Positions 39,960 to 47,354 of a stretch of DNA of 48,679 bases are shown here, piece after piece. Made by a program: the position numbers and the translations under genes. The first letter of the stretch is position 1. Every line of letters begins with the position of its first letter. The DNA is from an uncultured bacterium. GTDB lineage: Bacteria; Verrucomicrobiota; Kiritimatiellia; RFP12; UBA1067. The notes below the pieces were generated by a model. The model was not told where the DNA came from, did no database searches, and saw only the letters and a list, made by a program, of their open reading frames with translations. Location: positions 1-48,679 of the forward strand of contig CACWJS010000026.1 in NCBI GenBank assembly GCA_902761275.1, read 5' to 3'.

Positions 39960-39986
39960 GCGCGGGCTAACTCGCCTGCGCTTTTT
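39960..39986 (+). terminator. Intrinsic terminator after the PflX-like gene
   Basis: GCGCGGGC (39960-39967) pairs with GCCTGCGC (39974-39981) with one G-T pair and a 6-nt loop, followed by TTTTT. It marks the boundary between the housekeeping block and the accessory region. Confidence 0.8.
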
Positions 39987-40037
39987 CCTCCCAAGGATTT
40001 CACAGACGCGGAGGCAAGGGTGAAGTTTGCTTGGAAA

Positions 40038-40046
40038 TGATATAAT
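40038..40046 (+). promoter_or_regulatory. Extended -10 promoter of the AlbA_2 gene
   Basis: TGATATAAT ends 6 nt before the ATG at 40053, no ribosome binding site. Confidence 0.6.
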
Positions 40047-40052
40047 ATAGGC

Positions 40053-41498
40053 ATGATGAAACTGAAAGACTACATTGGCGAGACGACTTCGTATGATAAG
40101 AAGTTGATGCTTGAGCGCAAAGACCCGACGAGCTGGCTCAAGAGCGTAAGCGCATTTGCGAACACGCAGGGCGGCAAATTGCTGTTCGGCGTAGCAAACG
40201 ATGGTTCGTTTCAAGGGCTTGCCGATGCGCAGGGCGACTCCGAGTTCATCAGCGAGACTATCAAGATGCAGATGGATCCCGTGCCGGAAATCGACCTCAC
40301 GATCCATGAAGAGGATGACAAGCGGTTTGTGGTTGTCGACATCAAGCCCGGTTCGGAGACGCCTTACTATGTCTTTGTCAAGGGTCATCGCGACGCCTAT
40401 GTCCGCATTGGCAATGAGAGCGTGAGGGCGTCGGCAATCGAGCTGAAGCGACTTGTGCTTAAGGGATCGCATCGTTCATGGGACAGCTTGCCGTCTCAAT
40501 ACAAGTTGACCGACTTTTCGTTCGAGCTTCTGCGGGCGACATATTTTGCGAAGCGGCACAAATCGTTTGAGGATGCAAACTTCCAGTCATTCGAACTTGT
40601 GGGCGATGATGGACTGCTTTCGTATGCTGGCGCACTTCTTGCTGACGGCTCGCCTATTCGCCATTCTCGAGTCTTTTGCACGCGGTGGAAGGGATTGACC
40701 AAGGCCAACGGATTGATGGAGGCATTGGATGACCATGAATATTCCGGCGGCCTCATTTCCCTGCTGAATGCGGCTAGGTCATTTATCGTCGCTAATACAA
40801 AGATGATGTGGCGAAAGACGAACGACGGGAGGATGGAATACCCTGAGTATCCAGAACGCGCATACGAAGAGGGGCTTGTCAACGCTCTCATTCACCGCGA
40901 CTACCTTGAAATCGGGAGCGAGGTTCATATTGACATCTATGACGATCGCATGGAAATCGTGTCGCCTGGCGGCATGCCAAGTGGCAAGTGCGTACAGGAG
41001 CTTGACTTGCGCCAGGTGGCGTCAATGCGTCGCAATCCCGTGATTGCAGACCTCTTTCAGCGGCTTGACCTGATGGAACGTCGAGGTAGCGGTTTCAAGA
41101 AGATACTTGACGCATACGCCTTTGAGTCGGAGAAACGCGGCGAAACTATTATGCCACGTTTCGAATCGACTAGCACGGATTTCTTCTTGATCCTTCCAAA
41201 CTTGAACTATGGCAAGGTCATCAATGGCGTGGTGTCCTCGTCCAATGGGCAGGGCGAGGATGTCAGCACAGATGCGGGTGGGGAGAAAAGTAGGAAGAAA
41301 GGTAGGGAGAAAAGTAGGGAGAAAATAATTGCTGCACTAAAGCAGGCCCCTTATATCACCATGTCTGATCTGGCGGAATTGATAGGGATTTCAGCGAAGG
41401 GAGTTGAGAAAAACATCAAGATATTACGAGATCAGGGTTTCATTCGCCGCATCGGCCCCGACAAAGGCGGGCATTGGGAAGTAATTGAAAGGGCGTGA
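40053..41498 (+). CDS. AlbA_2 (Schlafen AAA_4-like) putative DNA-binding/ATP-binding protein
   Basis: The 481-residue protein has an N-terminal AlbA_2 domain (LERKDPTSWLKSVSAFANTQ then GGKLLFGVANDGSFQGL, near 20-55), a middle HATPase_c_4-type region (ERAYEEGLVNALIHRDYLEI, DIYDDRMEIVSPGGMPSG, MERRGSGFKKILDAY) and a C-terminal winged helix (ITMSDLAELIGISAKGVEKN). The basic linker EKSRKKGREKSREK comes from 12-bp repeats. Such proteins are common in mobile and defence regions, where they are taken for transcriptional regulators; the precise role is unknown. It could regulate the downstream helicase-DarT operon, which is conjecture. Confidence 0.85.
   Translation: MMKLKDYIGETTSYDKKLMLERKDPTSWLKSVSAFANTQGGKLLFGVANDGSFQGLADAQGDSEFISETIKMQMDPVPEIDLTIHEEDDKRFVVVDIKPGSETPYYVFVKGHRDAYVRIGNESVRASAIELKRLVLKGSHRSWDSLPSQYKLTDFSFELLRATYFAKRHKSFEDANFQSFELVGDDGLLSYAGALLADGSPIRHSRVFCTRWKGLTKANGLMEALDDHEYSGGLISLLNAARSFIVANTKMMWRKTNDGRMEYPEYPERAYEEGLVNALIHRDYLEIGSEVHIDIYDDRMEIVSPGGMPSGKCVQELDLRQVASMRRNPVIADLFQRLDLMERRGSGFKKILDAYAFESEKRGETIMPRFESTSTDFFLILPNLNYGKVINGVVSSSNGQGEDVSTDAGGEKSRKKGREKSREKIIAALKQAPYITMSDLAELIGISAKGVEKNIKILRDQGFIRRIGPDKGGHWEVIERA
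41282..41329. repeat. 12-bp tandem repeat in the AlbA_2 gene linker
   Basis: About four units of GGAGAAAAGTAG, degenerate in the second and fourth. Being a multiple of three, copy changes only alter linker length. Similar EK-rich linkers are typical of this family. Confidence 0.6.
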
Positions 41499-41670
41499 GG
41501 TTATGATCGACAGCACCATCAACGACGATAAGACGATTGACGGCGGCGGAGAGAACATGATTCTTGCTGGGCGCTATTATTGTTCTCTGTCGGTTTGGGT
41601 GGTGCCGCATTGGATCGGTATGGTTGGCAGAAAATCGACAGTTGGACTTTAGCAATTCATTTTTGTTCCA

Positions 41671-41690
41671 TAGAATAGTGTGTGAACACA
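41671..41690 (+). promoter_or_regulatory. Possible promoter and operator of the helicase-DarT1-NADAR operon
   Basis: TAGAAT (41671-41676) with a weak TTTAGC 17 bp upstream is a candidate promoter. It is followed at once by the palindrome TGTG-AA-CACA (41681-41690), placed over the expected start site, suiting a repressor site. The helicase start follows a strong AGGAAGGAAG at 41721-41730. The 41499-41670 stretch holds no other supported feature. Confidence 0.35.
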
Positions 41691-41732
41691 TGAAGGATAC
41701 TTGAGCGGTCTGCAAGTAAAAGGAAGGAAGAA

Positions 41733-43172
41733 ATGGAACGTTATGACATATTGAGAGAACCGGAATTACATTTGAAGGGAGAGCAGAAGAAAGTGTATTG
41801 CCTTCCTTCAAACGGCCCAGTGCTCGTAAAAGGAAGTGCGGGTTCCGGCAAGACTCTTGTGGCTATTGCGCGGGCAAGATACTTACGAAACCTTGCCCAG
41901 CAAGATATGTTCACAACGAATTTGCGTATAGCATTTTTTACTTATGATAAAAGTTTGCGCGATGAAATTGCAACTTATTTCAATGACTCGAGTATATATG
42001 TCAATAACATTGATAGCTGGGTTGCAAGATTCTTGTCTAAACGATATGGCCGCAGATTGCAGGAGCCGCTAACAGATTATCAAGTCAGGAGAGAATGTAT
42101 CAGAGCGGCAAAATCTCGGACCTTTGCTAATGTGCCTCTGAGGGCAATCTCTGGTAAAGGGAATGATTTTTATTTTGATGAAATTGAATGGATCAAAAGT
42201 CGACTGATCGAATCAGAATCTGAATATGTCGAGATGCCACGAACAGGACGAGGCACCGCTGACCGCGTGACGAAAGAGGATAGGCATTTTCTTTGGAATC
42301 TAAAAGAGGCGTTTGATGCGGAACTCAAGAAGCGCAATTTGAGTTTATTTGCCGACAGAATATCATTGGCAATTAAAGAGATAGAGCGTCATCCATTAGA
42401 TGAGTCGGAATCTTTTACTCATGTCATTGTGGATGAAGCCCAAGATTTCACCTTGGCGCAGTTGCGATTGATAAGTCTCATCGCAAAAGGAGAAACATTG
42501 ACGTCAAAGAGCATTTCTCTATTTGCAGATGTTGCGCAAACGATATACGAAAGTGGATTTTCATGGAAGGATGCCAACATAACAGTTGCTGGAAGTAGAA
42601 GTTATATTTTCAATCGTAATTATAGGAATACCAGGCAGATAGCAGAAGCCGCGGCGTCATTATTGTCACATGAAGAAGACAAAGATGAGATTGTGGACAT
42701 GGCAATTCCAGAGCGAGAGGGCACGAAGCCGGTTTTGATTATTGGTGCCGCAAAGGAAGTTGCTAGAGAATTAAGCCGCCTCTTGGAGTCCGTGCCGATA
42801 AAAGAGACATGTGCCTTTGGCGTATGCACAAATGCGGAGAAGAAGGAACTTGTAAGCGCATTAGGCAAACGGTTCTTTGCGACAGACAGTCGAACAACTA
42901 CTCTGTCGGAACAAGATGGCCGTAGAGTTATACATGTCCGCACCATGCAAAAGATGAAGGGTCTTCAGTTTGACAATGTAATTCTCTGGAACATGACAGA
43001 GGGGCATTTCCCTTCGCAGTGGGATTCGGATAAGGATTTATCAAAATTGCGAAAGCTTTTATATGTTGCAATGACGAGAGCCTGTAAGAAACTTGTCATT
43101 TGTGTTTTTGGGAAACCCTCTGCATTAGTAAATGAAATCTCTTCAACCTTGCTGGAGGTTAGAAATGTGTGA
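41733..43172 (+). CDS. Compact UvrD/Rep-like SF1 helicase associated with DarT1-NADAR
   Basis: The 479-residue protein has all SF1A motifs: Walker A LVKGSAGSGKT (Lys40), DEAQDF (234-239), SLFADVAQTIYES (motif III), RNYRNTRQIAE (motif IV), VRTMQKMKGLQFDNVILWN (motif V) and LLYVAMTRACKKLVI (motif VI). It is shorter than UvrD (about 720) and lacks most accessory domain insertions. AT content is much higher than in the housekeeping genes. Its stop overlaps the darT start, with the darT ribosome binding site inside it, so the two are translated together. It may expose or remodel single-stranded DNA, the DarT substrate; that link is inference. Confidence 0.85.
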   Translation: MERYDILREPELHLKGEQKKVYCLPSNGPVLVKGSAGSGKTLVAIARARYLRNLAQQDMFTTNLRIAFFTYDKSLRDEIATYFNDSSIYVNNIDSWVARFLSKRYGRRLQEPLTDYQVRRECIRAAKSRTFANVPLRAISGKGNDFYFDEIEWIKSRLIESESEYVEMPRTGRGTADRVTKEDRHFLWNLKEAFDAELKKRNLSLFADRISLAIKEIERHPLDESESFTHVIVDEAQDFTLAQLRLISLIAKGETLTSKSISLFADVAQTIYESGFSWKDANITVAGSRSYIFNRNYRNTRQIAEAAASLLSHEEDKDEIVDMAIPEREGTKPVLIIGAAKEVARELSRLLESVPIKETCAFGVCTNAEKKELVSALGKRFFATDSRTTTLSEQDGRRVIHVRTMQKMKGLQFDNVILWNMTEGHFPSQWDSDKDLSKLRKLLYVAMTRACKKLVICVFGKPSALVNEISSTLLEVRNV

Positions 43173-43836
43173 ATCGTCACCTGACGCAAATGCAATAATG
43201 GATTTTGTCAAATGTCGAGGCATTACTCGCCTCGTGCATTTTACGCCATTTCTGAATTTATGCGGGATGTTCAATCGCGGTGGAATATGGCCAAGAGCTA
43301 AACTTGAGGACTATAACAAGGAGAATCCTGATGAAGATATGATGGCTTATATCAATTGGAATGACAAATTGCGATTAGACGGCAGGAATGATTGTATCAA
43401 TCTTTCAATACAACGAATCAACTCTTTTTTGTTTGCACGATTCAAGGACTTTCCATATGGCAAGCCGTGGTGTATATTGGAAATAAACCCTGTATGCTTG
43501 GTGCATAATGGTGTTGTCTTCACAACGGCTAATGCTGCGTCGACTTGGGTAAGACATAATGGAACACAACCAGGAATTGCAGGGTTACAGAAACTGTACG
43601 GAGATAAAATATCAGATGGAAAACGTATGCATATAAGGACAAGTGACACGCCTATTAATTGTCCGACATCAAGACAGGCAGAGGTGTTGTATCCAATGGA
43701 AATTGGGATTGAATTAATAAACGGACTGGTGTTTGAAACAAATGAGGACGCTGCGCAGGCAAGGGCAATGTTGATTACAGATTGCCCAAGCATAAAACTA
43801 CCAGAGATTAAGGTTGTTCCAAACGATTTTATTTAA
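43165..43836 (+). CDS. darT: DarT1-like DNA ADP-ribosyltransferase toxin (DUF4433)
   Basis: DarT enzymes use NAD+ to ADP-ribosylate bases in single-stranded DNA; DarT1 types modify guanosine. The 223-residue protein matches the DUF4433 pattern: RGITRLVHFTPFLNLCGMF (His25), RLDGRNDCINLSIQRINSFL, PWCILEINPVCL and FTTANAAS, then SRQAEVLYPMEI with the presumed catalytic Glu173. GGAGG lies 6 nt before the ATG at 43165, inside the helicase gene. The DarT1 rather than DarT2 assignment rests on the downstream NADAR antitoxin, since DarT2 is paired with a DarG macrodomain. The region is AT-rich, suggesting horizontal acquisition. Confidence 0.85.
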   Translation: MCESSPDANAIMDFVKCRGITRLVHFTPFLNLCGMFNRGGIWPRAKLEDYNKENPDEDMMAYINWNDKLRLDGRNDCINLSIQRINSFLFARFKDFPYGKPWCILEINPVCLVHNGVVFTTANAASTWVRHNGTQPGIAGLQKLYGDKISDGKRMHIRTSDTPINCPTSRQAEVLYPMEIGIELINGLVFETNEDAAQARAMLITDCPSIKLPEIKVVPNDFI

Positions 43837-43851
43837 AGGAAATGTGACATT

Positions 43852-44592
43852 ATGGTAACGAGACCAATTTTCATTCCTGAAATTGAACATGTTGGCGTTA
43901 GGGTTGTACAATCTCTGCCTTTTACTTGGCACCCTGGTTTTTCCATGGTGCAAAAGAAGAAAAACGTAGCAGCCTTGCATGCTTCGATAACGCAGATGGA
44001 TGCCAATCTAATACCTTTAGAGATTTCCAGTCGGTCAAATGAGCAACTCGGAATAAAATTGAGTGCGTTTAATCTTGGAGTGGAATCGAATGGAAGATTT
44101 TTTAGTGTAGAATCTGTTTATCAAGCCAGTAAAGTTTTTGAAAATGGGGTGGGTCCGTTCCCTGAATTATATGCATCAAACCCGGCAGAAGTGCGCAATT
44201 ATATAAAAACGCATGAGACCGCCGCATTGAAAATGTACCAATATGGGAACGAGATTTGGTCTTTGAATCCTACTCGGGCATTCTATGATTGGATTTACTG
44301 CCGTGCGTTGAGTAAAAATCCAAGTCTGGTTGATGGCTTGAGAGGTTACAATTGTTTTTCGGATATAGCATTTAATCCAGTAAGAGCTGTCAATTGTCAG
44401 GCATATGCTGTCGCGCTTTATTTGTCGCTTGCGAAGAATGGAGTGATAGAAGAGGCAATGTCTGGAAAAGATTTGTTTATCAAATATCATCCCAAGGATG
44501 TTGTTGAGCTGTCGGAGACCAACAATCCGCGACAGGCTACTTCTTGCAAGAAGAATCGTGTCGCACGAAATCAGCTAATGTTGAAATTGTAG
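43852..44592 (+). CDS. NADAR-type antitoxin (DarT1-associated, DNA ADP-ribosyl hydrolase)
   Basis: NADAR antitoxins remove ADP-ribose from guanosine placed there by DarT1. The 246-residue protein has an N-terminal segment typical of DarT1-linked members (TRPIFIPEIEHVGVRVVQSL), then the NADAR core: KLSAFNLGVESNGRFFSVES and VYQASKVFENGVG (Glu87, Tyr90), EIWSLNPTRAFYDWIYCRAL, and LRGYNCFSDIAFNP. AAAGGAAA lies 9 nt before the start. It follows darT by 15 nt in the same AT-rich composition. Its length and N-terminal extension fit the antitoxin subfamily better than riboflavin-pathway NADAR enzymes. Confidence 0.85.
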   Translation: MVTRPIFIPEIEHVGVRVVQSLPFTWHPGFSMVQKKKNVAALHASITQMDANLIPLEISSRSNEQLGIKLSAFNLGVESNGRFFSVESVYQASKVFENGVGPFPELYASNPAEVRNYIKTHETAALKMYQYGNEIWSLNPTRAFYDWIYCRALSKNPSLVDGLRGYNCFSDIAFNPVRAVNCQAYAVALYLSLAKNGVIEEAMSGKDLFIKYHPKDVVELSETNNPRQATSCKKNRVARNQLMLKL

Positions 44593-44685
44593 TGGGAAGC
44601 CGAGGATTAGATTCTTTTGCTTGCGGTCGGGGAGTGGAGTATTAGTTGCTGCTGCCCTTGATTTGGCGGCGCGAGGCGAAAGGAA

Positions 44686-44694
44686 TGGTATAAT
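44686..44694 (+). promoter_or_regulatory. Extended -10 promoter before the four-helix-bundle gene
   Basis: TGGTATAAT ends 6 nt before a GTG at 44701 that opens a 50-codon, Arg/Gly-rich frame (44701-44853) made of 9-bp repeats and overlapping the next start. Whether that frame is translated or is simply the leader is unclear. Confidence 0.55.
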
Positions 44695-44718
44695 ACGGCT
44701 GTGATCATGAAAGAACAA

Positions 44719-44799
44719 ACAGGACATCGGGGACAACCGAGACGGACGGGACCGCTTGAGTGGCGAAAGCTGCCGGGACGACCGGGACTTGGGCGACGG
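44719..44799. repeat. Nonamer tandem repeat, left of the four-helix-bundle gene
   Basis: GGAC or a one-base variant recurs in strict 9-bp phase at 44722, 44731, 44740, 44749, 44776, 44785 and 44794, with degenerate units between. CCGAGACGGACGGGAC here recurs inverted at the right-hand repeat. Confidence 0.75.
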
Positions 44800-44845
44800 G
44801 GTTTTGTCGGGCAACGGGAACTGCCGTGGGAAGGAACGCGGGTCC

Positions 44846-45535
44846 ATGGCTGATATTCCAAAGATTGTTTTGCCGCATGGCGGCTATAAGAAGCTCATTG
44901 TCTATCGCAAGAGCGAAGTGATTTACCAGGGCACTGTCGTGTTTTGCCGCCGATTCCTTTCCGCTCACGGTGATCGCACCGTTGACCAGATGACGCAGGC
45001 CGCTCGTAGTTGCAAGCAGAACATCGCCGAAGGCAGCGCGGCGAGCGGCACGAGCAAGGAAACGGAAATCAAGCTCACCAATGTCGCCCGCGCCACGCTT
45101 GACGAGCTGATTGAGGACTACCTTGACTGGCTCAAGTCGCATGGTTTCGCAGAGTGGCCGTCAGACGACGAGCGGCGCATTGCCGCGCGCGACTATTCCA
45201 AGGCGCATTCTGACTGGCCTGATTGGCAGAAGTTCTTCGAGACGCGTCCGGCGGAAACGGTGGCGAATCTAATGCTCACTATCTGCCATCAGACGCGCTA
45301 TATGCTCGACAAGATGATCGCCGCGCAGGAGGAAGACTTCAAGAGGCATGGCGGGGTCCGCGAGCGGATGCACGCCGCTCGCACCGCCGCTCGTGGCGAA
45401 GAATGGGACAAGGGCGTGTATTCTCGGCTCGACGCCGCCACAGATGTGATGGAGCTTGAGGCCAGAGCTGCCGAGATCAAGCGCAAGGTCGATCAGGCGG
45501 TCTGGAGCATCAAGAAGCGAAAGGGCTGGAAATGA
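44846..45535 (+). CDS. Four-helix-bundle protein of the S23 rRNA-IVS type
   Basis: The 229-residue protein starts at ATG 44846 behind GGAAGGA. The first 110 residues carry the four-helix bundle pattern of the 23S rRNA intervening-sequence (S23/avd-like) family: GGYKKLIVYRKSEVIYQGTV, RTVDQMTQAARSCKQNIAEG, then SAASGTSKETEIKLTNVARA and LDELIEDYLDWL. The C-terminal half is helical, with LTICHQTRYMLDKMIAAQEE. Related Avd proteins are nucleic-acid-binding pentamers that partner reverse transcriptases in diversity-generating retroelements; no reverse transcriptase is in this window. The gene is bracketed by inverted 9-bp-period repeats. Confidence 0.85.
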   Translation: MADIPKIVLPHGGYKKLIVYRKSEVIYQGTVVFCRRFLSAHGDRTVDQMTQAARSCKQNIAEGSAASGTSKETEIKLTNVARATLDELIEDYLDWLKSHGFAEWPSDDERRIAARDYSKAHSDWPDWQKFFETRPAETVANLMLTICHQTRYMLDKMIAAQEEDFKRHGGVRERMHAARTAARGEEWDKGVYSRLDAATDVMELEARAAEIKRKVDQAVWSIKKRKGWK

Positions 45536-45563
45536 CAGGGGAGGGGGGCCAACCATGGCAACC

Positions 45564-45617
45564 AAGTCCCGGAGGTCCTGGTTGTCTCGGATGTCCCGTC
45601 CGTCTCGGATGTCCCGT
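45564..45617. repeat. Nonamer tandem repeat, right of the four-helix-bundle gene
   Basis: GTCC or GTCT recurs at 45566, 45575, 45584, 45593, 45602 and 45611, exactly every 9 bp. It is the reverse-complement orientation of the repeat at 44719. Confidence 0.8.
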
Positions 45618-45642
45618 TAGTGGTAAGAAAAAGGAGGAATAA

Positions 45643-45891
45643 ATGACTACATTCAAGACTACTGGAACATGTTCGAGGGCGATAAACTATGAGGTTGAGA
45701 ACGGTGTGGTGACGAAGTGCGAGTTTGTGGGCGGGTGCCCTGGCAACACGCAGGGCGTCGCAAAACTCGTCGTCGGCCGCAAGGTCGAGGAAGTGATCTC
45801 GCTCTTGAAGGGCATCCAGTGGCGCAATGGAACTTCCTGCCCCGACCAGCTGGCACAGGCGCTTGAGCAGTCGGGAAAAGTCGTCGTCTGA
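45643..45891 (+). CDS. TSCPD-domain protein (TIGR03905-like)
   Basis: The 82-residue protein has a strong AAGGAGG ribosome binding site. It contains TTGTCSRAINYEVENGVVTK, FVGGCPGNTQGVAKLVVGRK and the eponymous NGTSCPDQLAQAL near residue 62. Free-standing TSCPD proteins are widespread in anaerobes; the domain also occurs at the end of class II ribonucleotide reductases. The four conserved Cys could bind metal. Function unknown. Confidence 0.85.
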   Translation: MTTFKTTGTCSRAINYEVENGVVTKCEFVGGCPGNTQGVAKLVVGRKVEEVISLLKGIQWRNGTSCPDQLAQALEQSGKVVV

Positions 45892-45910
45892 TTGGCGGAT
45901 TGATGTCCTT

Positions 45911-46384
45911 ATGACGACTCAGGCGGGAAGGGAGAATGCATTTAGGCGGCTCGCAAAGTCGAAGTTCCGCTCGCGCTTTCATCTCTCCTCCGACGACCGG
46001 CAGTACATCGCCGAGAAGGGCATGGAGACGATTCGCCGTCATTGCGAGGACTTCATCCGCACTCGTCTCGCGCTTGCGACACCGCCAAACGACGGCAGGC
46101 AAACGCCGATGCGAGGCCACCCCGTATTCCTCGCCCAACACGCGTGTGCCTGCTGCTGCCGCGGCTGCATGGAGAAGTGGTGGAAGGTCCCGAAGGGAAC
46201 GCCCATCCCGCCCGCGCGACAAGCGCGAATTGTTGACTTTCTGATGGCGTGGATTGAGAAAGAGTGTGGGAGGGGTCAGGAGTCAGTAGTCAGGGGTCAG
46301 GGGTCAGTACGCAGTAGTTGGAGTTTAGAGTTGGAGTTGGAGAGTGGAGTCAGTAGTCAGGGGTCAGTACGCAGGAGTCAGTAG
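45911..46384 (+). CDS. DUF4186 family protein with a repeat-encoded tail
   Basis: The start at 45911 (MTTQAGRENAFRRLAKSKFR) precedes a complete DUF4186 domain: SRFHLSSDDRQYIAEKGMET, RHCEDFIRTRLA, PPNDGRQTPMRGHPVFLAQH and ACACCCRGCMEKWW. The function of the family is unknown. From about residue 118 (GRGQESVVRGQGSVRSS and on) the frame enters the 7-bp repeat array and ends in it, so the last 40 residues are repeat-derived and would vary with copy number. No good ribosome binding site is visible; it lies 19 nt after the TSCPD gene. Confidence 0.8.
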   Translation: MTTQAGRENAFRRLAKSKFRSRFHLSSDDRQYIAEKGMETIRRHCEDFIRTRLALATPPNDGRQTPMRGHPVFLAQHACACCCRGCMEKWWKVPKGTPIPPARQARIVDFLMAWIEKECGRGQESVVRGQGSVRSSWSLELELESGVSSQGSVRRSQ

Positions 46385-46475
46385 TTGGAGTTTAGAGTTG
46401 GAGTTGGAGAGTGGAGTCAGTAGTCAGGGGTCAGTACGCAGGAGTCAGTAGTTGGAGTTTAGAGTTGGAGAGTGG
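46264..46475. repeat. Heptamer array with a 67-bp higher-order repeat
   Basis: The array is built from 7-mers such as GGAGTCA, GTAGTCA, GGGGTCA, GTACGCA, GTAGTTG, GAGTTTA and GAGTTGG. A 67-bp unit starts at 46279, 46346 and 46413 (third copy shorter). Because 67 is not a multiple of three, each copy is read in a different frame. There are no unique spacers, so it is not a CRISPR array. Confidence 0.9.
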
Positions 46476-46529
46476 TGGAAAGATGTGGAAAAGTTCATGG
46501 TGGCGTCCCTTTAGGGGTTGGAGGTACCG

Positions 46530-47354
46530 ATGAACGATAACACTTTGACGCCCGACCGCTACGCCGGAGACGAGGCGTGGCAGGACTGGTTCGACATCTG
46601 CTCGGTGGGCGGATGCCCCGCCGAGCATTCCGCCGCGCTGCGCCGCCAGATTGAGTCCGCGATGTTCTCCACCCTCTCGAAGCGCGGCATTTCGCGCGAA
46701 GAGGCGGGGGCTGACGACCCAGTCGCCGTTTTCGACGCCTACTTCAAGCTAAAGGGCTCGCGCGACAAAAAGAAGCCGCTCAAGTCCTACTTCGCCTACC
46801 GCATCAAGGCCGAGGGGCTGAAACTCTCTAACTTCGTCTGCGGCACTCTCTTCGGCTCAGGCGCAGGACGCGTCCACGATATCGTCCTTGACTGGATTAC
46901 CTCTATCAAGGGTTGGCGTCCGCGCAAGGTGAAGGGCCCGGACGGCTACCGCCACATCGAATGGGAAAGCGCAGGCCCAGCCGAAATCGCCGCGCTCGAA
47001 CCATATTCACAGAAAGACCCCGCCGCGCTTCTCGACCTCGAACCGATGCGCCGCGAGATCGACGCGCTCCTCGAAAGAATCTCCCTCAAGATAAAAGTGG
47101 AAAAGTCGCACGTCGCGGCCCTTTTGTATGCGACGGCCCAGGATATACCGCTGACGGATGCGGCGCTCCTCGAGGGCCTAGGCGTAGGAAAGTCGCGGGC
47201 GTACGCGATGAGGGAGAAGACGATGGACGAATTCAGGAAAGAAGCGAGGACGATGGAGGGCGCGGATAGCCCGCTCTTCGGCCGTCTGCTTCTCAAGGCC
47301 TGTGAGTCGTCGGCACCAAAATCGCTGCGCGAGCGGACAGGAGGTGCACGATGA
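46530..47354 (+). CDS. Putative diverged sigma-factor-like protein
   Basis: The start at 46530 follows GGAGG by 5 nt. The 274-residue protein has a helical N-terminal part that could be a region-2 remnant (VFDAYFKLKGSRDKKKPLKS then YFAYRIKAEGLKL). The C-terminal part looks like a region-4 helix-turn-helix (ISLKIKVEKSHVAALLYATA, LLEGLGVGKSRAYAMREKTM). Its stop overlaps the start of a membrane protein with a vWFA-type domain, as in sigma/anti-sigma pairs. Similarity is only by pattern and the assignment is tentative; a simple DNA-binding protein is possible. Confidence 0.45.
   Translation: MNDNTLTPDRYAGDEAWQDWFDICSVGGCPAEHSAALRRQIESAMFSTLSKRGISREEAGADDPVAVFDAYFKLKGSRDKKKPLKSYFAYRIKAEGLKLSNFVCGTLFGSGAGRVHDIVLDWITSIKGWRPRKVKGPDGYRHIEWESAGPAEIAALEPYSQKDPAALLDLEPMRREIDALLERISLKIKVEKSHVAALLYATAQDIPLTDAALLEGLGVGKSRAYAMREKTMDEFRKEARTMEGADSPLFGRLLLKACESSAPKSLRERTGGAR

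Noticed and set aside
38775-40472. Long minus-strand frame of 565 codons
   Set aside because: Antisense to nfeD-like, PflX-like and AlbA_2 genes, all well supported.
41503-41652. 49-residue frame (MIDSTINDDKTIDGGGEN...) before the helicase gene
   Set aside because: The start of the frame resembles a beta-helix protein fragment, but there is no ribosome binding site or continuation; probably debris.
46264-46475. Possible CRISPR array
   Set aside because: Repeats are contiguous 7-mers in 67-bp units without unique spacers, and no cas genes are present.
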